From Paractinoplanes ferrugineus (GTDB lineage Bacteria; Actinomycetota; Actinomycetes; Mycobacteriales; Micromonosporaceae): DNA of 64,000 nucleotides. The translations under genes and the position numbers were made by a program. Each line of letters opens with the position of its first letter. Positions within the stretch are counted from its first letter, which is position 1. This document shows, piece after piece, positions 16,307-24,763 of the stretch. The stretch covers positions 1-64,000 of the forward strand of contig NZ_BOMM01000014.1 in assembly GCF_016862195.1 (NCBI RefSeq). Reading direction: 5' to 3'. Below the pieces are notes generated by a model that was given only the letters and a program-made list of their open reading frames with translations, was not told where the DNA came from and did not search any database.

Positions 16307-16370
16307 CGGCGTGTGCGCAGGGCGGCGCGAACGCAGGGCGCGGGGGTGGCGCGGGCGCGGGAGTGGAAAG

Positions 16371-17849
16371 TCAGGCGGGCGGGGTGGGGCGTTGGAGGAG
16401 GCTCAGGAAGCCGGTCAGCAGGGCTTCACGCAAAGCCGGGGGAACGACGTTGAGCAGGGAATTGACGGCGGCCATCTGGGTGAAGTCGCCGGCGCCCAGG
16501 CCCAGGCCCTCGGCGAGGCCGGCCACCAGCTCCGGCGTGATCATCTCAGGGGTCAGGGCGGCGGCCGCCTCCACCAGAGGGGCGGGAAGTTCGGCGGGGC
16601 CGCGCTCGCGAGTGGCGGTCACGGCCGCGGCCAGGTCGGCGGCGAATTCCTTGGCGGTTGGCGCGACTGCGGCGGTCACGGTGAGGTGGATGGTGGGCGG
16701 CAGCTCGCCGAACGCCATCTGCGGTTGGGTGTGCCAGCCCCGGGCGGCGAGCTCGTCGGCCAGCACGAAGATGTCGATGCCGGTGGTGGCCGGGGCCAAG
16801 GCCGGGGTCGAGGTCGAGGCGTCGGCGGCCAGGCAGACGATGGTGGTCTCGGGCGGGGCGAACAGGCGGACGCCGGCGGTCTCGGTGACCGCTGTGGACA
16901 GGATTTCGACCGCGTCTCGGGTGCTGCGGGCCAGGTCGAGGTAGCCCTCGTCGCCGATGTGGCGCAGGGTGGCCGCCGCGGCGGCGATCGGACCGCCGGA
17001 GCGGGTGGAGGAAATCGTCGGGTTGATCATCGTGTAGCCCGGCCAGCCCGCGAAGGCGAAGTATTGCGGGAGGCGCAGGGTCTCGGTGCGGTGCAGCAGG
17101 ATCGAGACGCCCTTCGGCGCGTAGGCGTATTTGTGCAGGTCGACCGAGATGCTGGTGACTCCGGGGACGGACAGGTCGAACGGGGGAAGATCGGCGCCCA
17201 ACCGGCGAAGGTAGGGCAGCACCCAGCCACCGAAGCAGGCATCCACGTGAAAACGCACACCCCGCGCGGCCGCTGTGGCGGCCAACTGCGGGATCGGGTC
17301 GACGACGCCATGCGCATAGGACGGCGCGCTGGCGGCCACCAGCACCGTGTCGCGGGTGATCGCGGCGGCCGTCGCCTCGGGGTCGGCGCGCAGGTCGGCG
17401 CCGACCGGCACCACGTCGAGCTCGACCCGCAGGTAGTGCGCCGCCTTGGCGAAAGCGGCGTGCGCGGTGGACGGGACGACCAGGCGCGGGGTGGTCAGCT
17501 CGGGTCGGCTGTCGCGGGCCGCTTTCACGGCCAGGATCAGGGACTCGGTGCCGCCGCTCGTGACACTGCCGACCGTCTCGTCGTTACCGCCCAGCAGCTG
17601 GGAAGCGGCGCCGACCAGGGCGTTTTCCATGGCGAGCAGGGACGGGAAAGCGGTCGGGTCGAGTCCGTTGACGTGCGCCGAGATCGCGTGGGCGGCCTGC
17701 GCCAGCTCGTCGAGGCCGTCGAGGGCGGGGTCGTAGACGTAGGCGAACAGTCGGCCGCCGTGGGTGGGCAGATCGGCCCGGCGGAGCCCGCTCAGCTCGT
17801 CGAGGATCTGCTCACCTGGGACGCCCTTGGCGGGCAGTGCTTCGAACAT
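16371..17849 (-). CDS. PLP-dependent decarboxylase/lyase (sphingosine-phosphate-lyase-like)
   Basis: 492 residues, fold type I PLP enzyme. Landmarks are SVTSGGTESLILAVKAARD (cofactor phosphate site), HVDACFGGWVLPYL (the Asp that holds the pyridine nitrogen) and SVDLHKYAYAPKG with Schiff-base Lys 240. The DLHKYxYAPKG form is that of sphingosine-1-phosphate lyase and related bacterial enzymes rather than glutamate decarboxylase. The last 90 residues are an Ala/Leu-rich extension. The substrate is probably a long-chain amino-alcohol phosphate or an aromatic amino acid; I cannot choose. TAGCGT 6 nt before the ATG indicates a leaderless promoter. Confidence 0.88.
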   Translation of the reverse strand: MFEALPAKGVPGEQILDELSGLRRADLPTHGGRLFAYVYDPALDGLDELAQAAHAISAHVNGLDPTAFPSLLAMENALVGAASQLLGGNDETVGSVTSGGTESLILAVKAARDSRPELTTPRLVVPSTAHAAFAKAAHYLRVELDVVPVGADLRADPEATAAAITRDTVLVAASAPSYAHGVVDPIPQLAATAAARGVRFHVDACFGGWVLPYLRRLGADLPPFDLSVPGVTSISVDLHKYAYAPKGVSILLHRTETLRLPQYFAFAGWPGYTMINPTISSTRSGGPIAAAAATLRHIGDEGYLDLARSTRDAVEILSTAVTETAGVRLFAPPETTIVCLAADASTSTPALAPATTGIDIFVLADELAARGWHTQPQMAFGELPPTIHLTVTAAVAPTAKEFAADLAAAVTATRERGPAELPAPLVEAAAALTPEMITPELVAGLAEGLGLGAGDFTQMAAVNSLLNVVPPALREALLTGFLSLLQRPTPPA

Positions 17850-17855
17850 GCGACG

Positions 17856-17861
17856 ACGCTA
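17856..17861 (-). promoter_or_regulatory. -10 box TAGCGT in front of the PLP lyase gene
   Basis: Minus-strand TAGCGT followed by six bases and the ATG at 17849. It is the same hexamer as at 1672, 26819 and 56629. Confidence 0.5.
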
Positions 17862-17921
17862 ACCGAGTGGAGCCTTGGCGGGGCAGTCTCCGAAGGTCGA
17901 GGGATCGTCGACCGAAGTCGT

Positions 17922-19250
17922 CTATCGCTCGAGATCCCGGTAGGCGCCTAATAGCAGGACCGCGGCACCGACCAGCAGGGCCGGCACCGCGGTGAAGCCG
18001 AGCAGCACGCCGAGCCGCGCGGTGTCGTCCTGGGTGGCGGCCTCGCCGGTCGACGACGAGACATAGCCGAAAAGTTGGAGGATCAATGCGTAGATCCCGG
18101 GTCCCAGGGCCAGCCCGAGCGTCTCCCCCGCGGTCCACAGACCGGTGAAGACACCGGCCTGGCGGCGGCCGGTCCGCGCGGTGTCGTGGGCGATGCAGTC
18201 GGGCAGCATCGACAGCGAGAAGACCTGCTGTCCGGCATAGCCGCCGCCGATCAGGGCAACCAGCAGATAGACGCCGACCGGCGGCAATACCGGGGCGGCG
18301 AGCAGCACCAGCGCGCCGAGGGCGAAGAGCAGCGAGGCGGCGATCAGCGAACGGGGCTTGCCGAAACGGGCGCCCACCCGGCTCCACAACGGCATGACAA
18401 GCAGGGCCGGTCCGACGAAGGCGGCGAAGAGGAAGGTGGCGCCGGAATCGGCGTGCACGACGTGGTCGGCGAAATACTGCACTCCGGCCAGCATCGTGCC
18501 GATGCCGATGGCCTGAATGATCCAGCAGAGCAACAGCGCTCGGAAGGGACGGTTGGCGGCGGCGATGCGTAGCTGGCTGCGCAGGTTCGGCTCGGACTCG
18601 CCGGCGGAGCGGGTCTCGGTCGTACGGGTGCCGAAGTAGACGCCGAGGGTGCCCACGACGATGAGGGCGCCGACGAAGATGCCGGACCACCGGTGGCCGA
18701 CGAGGCCGCCGCCGGCCTGATCGACGACGAGCGGGGCCAGCGCCCCCGAGACGAGGATGGCCAGCGCCAGCACGGCGACCCGCCAGGTCATCAGGCGGGT
18801 CCGCTCCTCGTAGCCGTCGGTCAGCTCGGCCGGCATGGCGACGTAGGGGACCTGGAAGAAGGCGTACGCGGTCGCGGCCGTGAGGAAGGAGATCGCCACG
18901 TAGGCGCCGGCACCGGTGCCGCTACGGATCGGCCCGGCGAAGATGGCCGCGAACAGCACCGCCAGCAGCAGGCCCGCGACCAGCAGGAACGGGCGTCGGT
19001 CACCGCGGCGGTCGGAGATCCGGCCGGCGACCGGGTTGATCAGAACATCCCACGCCTTCGGCAGCAGCACGAGCAATCCCGCGACACCGGCGGCCACACC
19101 CAACGTATCGGTCAGATAAGGCAGAAGCAGCAAACCCGGCACGGTGCCGAAGGCACCGGTAACCAGCGAACCCAGGGAGTAACCGGCCAGCACGCGGCGC
19201 GGCAACACGCCGGTGGGCCGTACTTCCGGAGAGGGACCGGTGGTCGTCAT
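17922..19250 (-). CDS. MFS transporter (GPH/sugar-cation symporter-like)
   Basis: 442 residues and about 12 helices, an inner-membrane secondary carrier. The N-terminal YSLGSLVTGAFGTVPGLLLL, the loop KAWDVLINPVAGRISDRRGD and QVPYVAMPAELTDGYEERTR are those of the glycoside-pentoside-hexuronide symporter branch; the KAWDxxxxPxxGxxSD form is diagnostic. The substrate is not evident. It is transcribed away from the gamma-glutamyltransferase gene across a 49-bp gap, so both may share control. Confidence 0.9.
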   Translation of the reverse strand: MTTTGPSPEVRPTGVLPRRVLAGYSLGSLVTGAFGTVPGLLLLPYLTDTLGVAAGVAGLLVLLPKAWDVLINPVAGRISDRRGDRRPFLLVAGLLLAVLFAAIFAGPIRSGTGAGAYVAISFLTAATAYAFFQVPYVAMPAELTDGYEERTRLMTWRVAVLALAILVSGALAPLVVDQAGGGLVGHRWSGIFVGALIVVGTLGVYFGTRTTETRSAGESEPNLRSQLRIAAANRPFRALLLCWIIQAIGIGTMLAGVQYFADHVVHADSGATFLFAAFVGPALLVMPLWSRVGARFGKPRSLIAASLLFALGALVLLAAPVLPPVGVYLLVALIGGGYAGQQVFSLSMLPDCIAHDTARTGRRQAGVFTGLWTAGETLGLALGPGIYALILQLFGYVSSSTGEAATQDDTARLGVLLGFTAVPALLVGAAVLLLGAYRDLER

Positions 19251-19286
19251 GGTCGCGCATGGTAACCACGATCATGTAGCTACGCC

Positions 19287-19292
19287 TACGCT
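19287..19292 (+). promoter_or_regulatory. -10 box TACGCT in front of the gamma-glutamyltransferase gene
   Basis: TACGCT ends 7 nt before the ATG at 19300 with no ribosome binding site between, another leaderless arrangement. Confidence 0.45.
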
Positions 19293-19299
19293 TCGCCGC

Positions 19300-20691
19300 A
19301 TGAAAAGCGTTGCGGCCGGAGTAGCCGCGAGCCATCCGGCGACCGCTCGGGCCGGTCTGCAGATCCTGCGGGACGGTGGGACGGCGGCCGACGCGGCGGT
19401 GGCGGCCGTCCTGGCCACCTGCGTGACCGAGACGATCTTCACCGGGCTGGGTGGTGGTGGATTCGCCACCTACTTCGAGGCGGCGACCGGCAAGGTGACT
19501 TGCCTGGACTTCTTCGTGGCGGCGCCCGGCCTGGACGGCGACGTCGAGCCCGGACCGACGATCTCGGTGGACGTGTTCTTCGGCGGACTGCCGCAGATCT
19601 ACTCGATCGGCGGGGCCAGCGCGGCGGTGCCCGGCGTGCCGGCCGGCTGCGGTGAGGTGCACCGGCGCTGGGGCCGGCTGCCGTGGGCCGAGCTGGTGCA
19701 GCCGGCGTTCGAGCTGGCCAAGACCGGGGTGCCGACCCCCGAGGCGCACGCACGAACGCTCGATGCCTGCGCGCCGGCGCTGGCCTACGGCGAGGGCGCC
19801 CCGGTCTACACGCCGAACGGGCGTCGGCTCCAGGGCGGCGAGCTGCTCTTCCACCCGGGCTTGGCGACGGCACTCGAGGCGCTGGCGGTGGCCGGGCCGT
19901 CGATCTTCTACACCGGTGACTTCGCGCCGGTCGTCGTCGACGCGGTGCGCGGCGCGGGCGGTTCGCTCGGGCCGCGCGACCTGGCCGAATACCGGGTGCT
20001 TGAGACGCACGTGGACCGCGCCTCGCTGGGCGGCTACCAGGTACGGGCTCGGCACGATCTCAACCGGGTGGTCGACACGATCGGGGCGCTGCCGGCCGAT
20101 CTGTCCCGGCCGGGGCGGGCTGCCGGGCTTGCCGAGGCGCTGCGCGACCAGGGGCGGCAGCGGGTCGGCGACACCACGAACGTGTCCGTGGTGGACGCGC
20201 AGGGCAACGCCTGCGTGATCACGACGACGCTTGGTCTCGGTTCCGGGGTGTGGCTGCCCGGCCTCGGCATCAACCTCAACTCGATGCTCGGCGAGGGCGA
20301 GCTGATCACCGACGATCTCGTGCCAGGTGCCCGGATGCCGTCCAACATGTGCCCGCTGGTGGTGATCGATCCGCAGGGCCGGCTGGCCGTGGCGGCCGGC
20401 TCGGCCGGGGCCTCACGCATCCGCACCGCACTGATCGACACGCTGCTCGGGGTGCTGGTCGACGACCTCGACATGGAGTCGGCAACCAGCCGACCGCGCT
20501 TCCACGTGGTCGGCGACACGGTCCACGCCGAGGGCGGTTATCCGGGCGACGAGCTGGCCGTCCTGGTCGACGCGGGCTGGAAGGTCGAGCAGTGGTCGGG
20601 CCTCAACCACTACTTCGGCGGCGTCACCGCTGTCGGTCAGGCGGGCGCTGCCGGCGACCCGCGGCGGGACGGCGTCGGCCTGCTGCTCTGA
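19300..20691 (+). CDS. gamma-glutamyltransferase family protein (short, divergent)
   Basis: 463 residues against about 550-580 for typical enzymes. Ntn-hydrolase features are present: ASHPATARAGLQILRDGGTA at the start, TGLGGGGFATYF (substrate-binding Gly loop) and the self-cleavage site GDTTNVSVVDAQGNA, with T292 as likely nucleophile. The segment before it lacks the usual PPSSGG loop and instead reads YQVRARHDLNRVVDTIG. There is no signal peptide, so it is probably cytoplasmic. It may hydrolyse or transfer gamma-glutamyl or acyl groups on an unusual substrate. The ATG at 19300 is chosen over upstream starts because of the leaderless promoter. Confidence 0.88.
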   Translation: MKSVAAGVAASHPATARAGLQILRDGGTAADAAVAAVLATCVTETIFTGLGGGGFATYFEAATGKVTCLDFFVAAPGLDGDVEPGPTISVDVFFGGLPQIYSIGGASAAVPGVPAGCGEVHRRWGRLPWAELVQPAFELAKTGVPTPEAHARTLDACAPALAYGEGAPVYTPNGRRLQGGELLFHPGLATALEALAVAGPSIFYTGDFAPVVVDAVRGAGGSLGPRDLAEYRVLETHVDRASLGGYQVRARHDLNRVVDTIGALPADLSRPGRAAGLAEALRDQGRQRVGDTTNVSVVDAQGNACVITTTLGLGSGVWLPGLGINLNSMLGEGELITDDLVPGARMPSNMCPLVVIDPQGRLAVAAGSAGASRIRTALIDTLLGVLVDDLDMESATSRPRFHVVGDTVHAEGGYPGDELAVLVDAGWKVEQWSGLNHYFGGVTAVGQAGAAGDPRRDGVGLLL

Positions 20692-20759
20692 GCGGCCGCC
20701 CCGCCCGACCCCGGTGAGGCTCTGAGCCGACGACAGCGGGCCAGGCGACGACAAGGGGG

Positions 20760-21692
20760 TCAGTTCATTCGGCGGGCGAGGAGGTTCTCGGCATCGGCGG
20801 CGGTTTCGCGCAGGGGAACCTCGAGGTCGGTGGCCTCGAGACCGAAGGTCTGCTCGGTGAGCGTGCTGTCCAGCTGGAAGGGGGCGTAGAACTGGTAGTC
20901 CATCTCGGCCATCTCGCGGGCCATCGGGACGACCAGGCCGGCCGTGCGCATCACGAAGCGCGGCATGTGGCGGATCTTCACGCGGGGCTTACCGGCCAGG
21001 TCGGTGTAGCGGTCGGCCAGCTCGCGGATGGTGATGGCGGGCTGGGTCGGGGCGTGCCAGGCCTTGCCGTGCGCCCGGTCGTCGTGGGCCAGCGCCACCA
21101 TCGTGCGGGCCATGTCACCGGTGTAGGTGAAGCTGTGCGGCAGGTCGGTGTCGGCGGGCGCGTACGCCGTCCGGCCGCTCTTGATGGCCGGCAGCAGCAC
21201 CGAGCTGAAGATGCCCACCGCGCCCGCGCCGATGTAGTCCGAACCACGCACCTCGACCGTACGGACACCGCTGGCCAGGGCATCGCGCCACATCTTGATG
21301 CGGACCTTGCCCTTGCGGCCGACCGCGGCCAGCGGCGTGTTCTCGGTCATCCGGCCGCCCGGCTGGGGGCCGTAGACATAAAGGTTCCCGGTGATCACGT
21401 AGACGGCGTCGGCGGCCTTCGCGGCGGCGATCATCGCGTCGTTCATCGGGTACCAGAGGCGCTCCCACTGGGTGTACTTCGGGTTCGCGCAGTTGTAGAT
21501 CGTGGCGGCGTCGGCGGCCAGCTCGGTGAGCCGGGCGGCGTCGGACGCGTCGGCGGCCACCCGCTCGACGCCGGGCAGCTCCGGACCGCTGCCGCTGCGA
21601 GTCACCATGCGCACGTGTTCGCCCTGGTCGACCAGGACGCGGGCGACGTTGCCGCCGATCGGGCCGGAACCGATGATGAGGTGCGTCGACAT
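20760..21692 (-). CDS. NAD(P)-dependent epimerase/dehydratase family protein
   Basis: 310 residues of extended-SDR fold. The nucleotide site is LIIGSGPIGGNVARVLVDQG, followed by NCANPKYTQW and a substrate domain with YVYGPQPGGRMTENTP. In classic epimerases the active site is YxxxK; here NLYVYGPQ occupies the position, so catalysis may be altered. AGGAG 8 nt before the ATG fixes the start at 21692. It is divergent from a TetR gene across 103 nt that contain two palindromes, so it is very likely that repressor's target. Reaction unknown. Confidence 0.9.
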   Translation of the reverse strand: MSTHLIIGSGPIGGNVARVLVDQGEHVRMVTRSGSGPELPGVERVAADASDAARLTELAADAATIYNCANPKYTQWERLWYPMNDAMIAAAKAADAVYVITGNLYVYGPQPGGRMTENTPLAAVGRKGKVRIKMWRDALASGVRTVEVRGSDYIGAGAVGIFSSVLLPAIKSGRTAYAPADTDLPHSFTYTGDMARTMVALAHDDRAHGKAWHAPTQPAITIRELADRYTDLAGKPRVKIRHMPRFVMRTAGLVVPMAREMAEMDYQFYAPFQLDSTLTEQTFGLEATDLEVPLRETAADAENLLARRMN

Positions 21693-21708
21693 CTCTGTTC
21701 TCCTTCGT

Positions 21709-21719
21709 GAGCACTGCTC
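21709..21719. promoter_or_regulatory. TetR operator site 1
   Basis: GAGCACTGCTC is an 11-bp palindrome around a central C. It lies 17 nt before the epimerase ATG and would cover its transcription start. Confidence 0.55.
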
Positions 21720-21761
21720 TCTGTCGAGAACAACAGTCTCACACGGGCCGCTCAAAATGCA

Positions 21762-21774
21762 AGAGCAGTGCTCT
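21762..21774. promoter_or_regulatory. TetR operator site 2
   Basis: AGAGCAGTGCTCT is a 13-bp palindrome around a central G, the same sequence as site 1 on the other strand. It lies 22 nt before the tetR ATG, so the repressor probably controls itself and the divergent gene. Confidence 0.6.
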
Positions 21775-21795
21775 CGCTATGGCACACTGGTTCGC

Positions 21796-22479
21796 ATGAG
21801 CGCCTCTGGAGTACGCGCCCGGGTCCGGGCCGAGATGACCGAAGAGATCAAGACGGTGGCCCGCCGGCACCTCGCCTCCGACGGCGCCAATCTGTCGCTG
21901 CGCGCGGTCGCTCGGGACGTGGGGATGGCGTCGTCCGCCGTCTACCGCTACTTCGCGAGCCGGGACGACCTGCTCACCGCCCTGATCATCGAGGCGTACG
22001 ACAGCGTGGGCAGCGCCGCCGAGGCAGCGATGGCCAAACCCGCGGACACCGACGCGGACCGGCTTCTCGTGCTGTCCCATGCCGTACGCGACTGGGCGCT
22101 GGCCGACCCGCACCAGTGGGCCCTGATCTACGGCAGCCCGGTCCCCGGCTATCAGGCACCGCAGGACACGATCGGGCCCGCCACCCGGGTCATCTTCGCG
22201 ATCGCCAAAATCGTCCAGGAGGCGTTCACCGCCGGTCGAGTCGTCCCGGTCCCGGAACCGACCGGTCGGTACGCCGAGGAGCTGGCCGCCGTGGCCGAGC
22301 AGTTCGGCCCGGGCACCCCGCCCCGCCTGGTCGGCTCGGCCATGTCCGCCTATTTCCAGCTCAACGGCGCGGTCAGTGCCGAGCTCTTCGGTCAGCTCAA
22401 CCAGACCGTCGAGGACGACAGGCGTGGCTTCTTCGAGTTCCAGATGCGTGGTGCGGTCGCGTTCATCGGGCTCACCTGA
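21796..22479 (+). CDS. TetR family transcriptional regulator
   Basis: 227 residues. The N-terminal helix-turn-helix is LSLRAVARDVGMASSAVYRYFASRDDL (residues about 34-60), the standard TetR form. The C-terminal ligand domain contains WALADPHQWALIYGSPVPGY, seen in the TetR_C_13/WHG-type group. The ATG is 7 nt after a CACACT box, so it may be leaderless. It stands divergent to the epimerase-like gene with two matching palindromes between. The inducer is unknown. Its 3' end overlaps the convergent methyltransferase by 8 nt. Confidence 0.92.
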   Translation: MSASGVRARVRAEMTEEIKTVARRHLASDGANLSLRAVARDVGMASSAVYRYFASRDDLLTALIIEAYDSVGSAAEAAMAKPADTDADRLLVLSHAVRDWALADPHQWALIYGSPVPGYQAPQDTIGPATRVIFAIAKIVQEAFTAGRVVPVPEPTGRYAEELAAVAEQFGPGTPPRLVGSAMSAYFQLNGAVSAELFGQLNQTVEDDRRGFFEFQMRGAVAFIGLT

Positions 22480-23275
22480 CCGCGCGCAGCACGTGCCCGC
22501 CGGGGGTGTCCGGCGGCAGGCCGGGCCGGTGGAAGAACCGGGCCGCGAGCTGGGCCGGCCCCAGATCCTCGATCGACGTGAAGCCGAGCCCGGTGAGCAC
22601 CGCCGCGATCTCGTCCGGCTCGAAGTAGGTGAGCCACGGCTCGCCGATCCGGGCGACCCGTTCGGCGCGTGCCTCGAGCTGCGCCTGCCGCTCCGGCGAC
22701 ATCAGCGCAGGCGACTGGGCGTAGTCGAAGACGACCTCGTTGCCCGCGGCGGAGGCGACGAAACGGAGCGTCGAGTCGAAGCCCGCACGCGTCAGGTAGG
22801 GCACGACGCCGAGCCAGATGAAGAACGCCGGCCCGGCCAGTTCGAGGCGGTCGCCGAGCGATTCCTTCTCGAAGTCGACGCCCGTGTAGGACACGGACGG
22901 GGGAATTTCGATGCCGGCACCGGCCAGTCGCTCCCGCTTCCAGGCCTGGGTGGCCGGGTGGTCGACCTCGATGACCCGCACCCCGTCGAACGGGTTGCGG
23001 TAGGCGAAGGTGTCCAACCCCGCGCCGAGCACGACCACGGTGCGAACGCCGCGTCGCACGGCCGCGGCCACGGCGTCCTCGGCGAAGCGGTGCCGGGCCG
23101 CGATGAAGACGCGCATGGCTCGGCGCGGCGCATCGGCCGGCAACTGATCGAGCGGCAACCCGAGGATGCGTACGGCAAGCGGGTCTTTGAAGATCGACCC
23201 CAATTCCAGGGCTTGATGTACGGCTCGGTAGCGCGCCGCGCTGTAGGCGGTCTTGCTGGGTTGACCGGTTTCCAT
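22472..23275 (-). CDS. class I SAM-dependent methyltransferase (TIGR00027/LCMT-like)
   Basis: 267 residues. The SAM site is VVVLGAGLDTFAYR with the following acidic strand VRVIEVDHPATQAWK, both typical of the leucine-carboxyl-methyltransferase-like family abundant in actinobacteria. FIWLGVVPYLT and FDYAQSP also fit. These enzymes are thought to O-methylate small molecules. The ATG at 23275 shares one base with the stop of the alkyltransferase-like gene (TGATG), so the pair is translationally coupled; an ATG four codons upstream is less likely. Confidence 0.9.
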   Translation of the reverse strand: METGQPSKTAYSAARYRAVHQALELGSIFKDPLAVRILGLPLDQLPADAPRRAMRVFIAARHRFAEDAVAAAVRRGVRTVVVLGAGLDTFAYRNPFDGVRVIEVDHPATQAWKRERLAGAGIEIPPSVSYTGVDFEKESLGDRLELAGPAFFIWLGVVPYLTRAGFDSTLRFVASAAGNEVVFDYAQSPALMSPERQAQLEARAERVARIGEPWLTYFEPDEIAAVLTGLGFTSIEDLGPAQLAARFFHRPGLPPDTPGGHVLRAVR

Positions 23276-23577
23276 CACGGGATCCAATGGGCGAGGGACA
23301 TGTTCACATGATCACCCTTCAGAGGAACGCCCTCGCTCAGAAGCCGCTGACGGGCTTCCTGCTCGTGACCCGGTGGCATCCGGCCGGAACTGTTGACGAC
23401 TCGGTGCCAGGGGACGCCGCCGCCGTGCCGGGCCATGATCGTGCCGACCTGACGAGCGGAGTTGCGGCCGGAGACCTCAGAAAGCGCGTCGGCGATCGCC
23501 CCGTAGGACATGACTTTGCCCGCCGGGATGCGCTCGACGAGCGAGAGCACCTCTTCGACGTACTCCTGGGGTGTCAC
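23275..23577 (-). CDS. alkyltransferase-like DNA-repair protein (ATL)
   Basis: 100 residues, the C-terminal DNA-binding domain of O6-alkylguanine-DNA alkyltransferase. The active-site PCHRV is PWHRVV here, so the alkyl-acceptor Cys is Trp. That defines ATL proteins, which flip and bind O6-alkylguanine and hand it to nucleotide excision repair instead of removing the alkyl group. IPAGKVMSYGAIADAL and SARQVGTIMARHG are the DNA-binding helices with the Arg finger. The GTG at 23577 follows TATCGT by 7 nt. Mycobacteria carry an ATL (Rv3204) close to their moeB1 locus. Confidence 0.92.
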   Translation of the reverse strand: MTPQEYVEEVLSLVERIPAGKVMSYGAIADALSEVSGRNSARQVGTIMARHGGGVPWHRVVNSSGRMPPGHEQEARQRLLSEGVPLKGDHVNMSLAHWIP

Positions 23578-23584
23578 GCGGGCC

Positions 23585-23590
23585 ACGATA
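23585..23590 (-). promoter_or_regulatory. -10 box TATCGT in front of the ATL gene
   Basis: Minus-strand TATCGT, 7 nt, GTG. It supports the start at 23577 and a leaderless message covering ATL and the methyltransferase. Confidence 0.5.
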
Positions 23591-23629
23591 TGGGATCTCG
23601 AAGCGGTCCGGGCGCCGCACCCGAGCAGA

Positions 23630-24751
23630 ATGGGCCGGGTGCGCGAAGTGGTGACGGATGCGCGACGCATCGTGGTCAAGGTTGGCTCGTCCTCTCTGAC
23701 CACGGCTGACGGCGGCCTCGATGAGCAGCGCGTCGACGCCTTGGTCGACGTGCTCGGCAGTTTGGCGACGCAGGGGCGGGAGGTGGTGCTGGTCTCCAGC
23801 GGCGCCATCGCGGCCGGCTTGGCACCGCTGCGGCTGCGCCGCCGGCCCCGCGATCTGGCCACCCAGCAGGCGGCCGCCTCGGTGGGTCAGGGCCTGCTGA
23901 TCGGGCGGTACGCGACCGGTTTCGCCCGGCACGGGCTGACCGTCGGGCAGGTGCTGCTGACGGTCGACGACGTGACCCGGCGGGCGCACTATCGCAACGC
24001 CTTCCGCACGCTGCGGAAACTGCTCGATCTGGGGGCGCTGCCGATCGTCAACGAGAACGACACGGTGGCCACCGAGGAGATCCGGTTCGGCGACAACGAC
24101 CGGCTCGCCGCGCTGGTGGCCGCCCTGGTCGACGCCGACCTGCTGGTGCTGCTCTCGGACGTGGACGCGCTCTACACCGGCAGCCCGTCCGACCCGGCGT
24201 CCCGCAAGATCCCGTTCGTCGGTGACGACAGCGACCTGGCCGGCATCAGCATCTCGGCGCCCGGCCGGTCGGGCGTCGGCACCGGCGGCATGGTGACCAA
24301 GGTGGAGGCCGCCCGCATCGCCACCGGCTTCGGCATCTCGGTGGTGCTCACCTCGGCCCCGCAGGCCGGCCCGGCCCTGGCCGGCGACGAGGTCGGCACG
24401 CTGTTCCGGGCGGCCGAGCACCGTCCGGCGGCCCGCCTGTTCTGGCTCGCGCACGCCACCTCCCCACGCGGCCGGCTGCACCTCGACCCGGGCGCGGTGA
24501 CCGCGGTGGTGGCCCGCCGCAAGTCACTGCTGCCGGCCGGAATAACCGCGGTGGACGGTTCCTTCGCCGCCGGTGATCCCGTTGACCTGGTGGACGCCGG
24601 TTCCGGCGCCCCGGTGGCCCGCGGCCTGGTCAACTACGACGCTGTCGACCTTCCCGCGTTGCTGGGAAGGTCCACCCCCGAGTTGGCCGCAGCTCTGGGT
24701 CCAGGCTATGAACGAGAAGTCGTCCACCGGGACGACCTCGTCCTTCTGTAA
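23630..24751 (+). CDS. proB: glutamate 5-kinase
   Basis: 373 residues. It phosphorylates glutamate to gamma-glutamyl phosphate, the first step of proline synthesis, in the cytoplasm. The amino-acid-kinase domain has RRIVVKVGSSSLT, VVLVSSGAIAAG, PIVNENDTVATEEI and GTGGMVTKVEAA. A C-terminal PUA domain (about 280-365) includes LLPAGITAVDGSFAAGDPV. Length is normal. The ATG at 23630 or the GTG at 23639 may be the start; I chose the ATG. proA follows after 12 nt. It is divergent from the ATL gene. Confidence 0.95.
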   Translation: MGRVREVVTDARRIVVKVGSSSLTTADGGLDEQRVDALVDVLGSLATQGREVVLVSSGAIAAGLAPLRLRRRPRDLATQQAAASVGQGLLIGRYATGFARHGLTVGQVLLTVDDVTRRAHYRNAFRTLRKLLDLGALPIVNENDTVATEEIRFGDNDRLAALVAALVDADLLVLLSDVDALYTGSPSDPASRKIPFVGDDSDLAGISISAPGRSGVGTGGMVTKVEAARIATGFGISVVLTSAPQAGPALAGDEVGTLFRAAEHRPAARLFWLAHATSPRGRLHLDPGAVTAVVARRKSLLPAGITAVDGSFAAGDPVDLVDAGSGAPVARGLVNYDAVDLPALLGRSTPELAAALGPGYEREVVHRDDLVLL

Positions 24752-24763
24752 CGGGAGCCCCGG

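Noticed and set aside
16205..16340. CRISPR array
   Set aside because: The 23-bp units are directly adjacent with no spacers, and no cas gene is present.
16071..17951. Plus-strand frame of 626 codons across the 23-bp repeats
   Set aside because: It is antisense to the PLP lyase, which has clear motifs; the frame has no recognisable domain.
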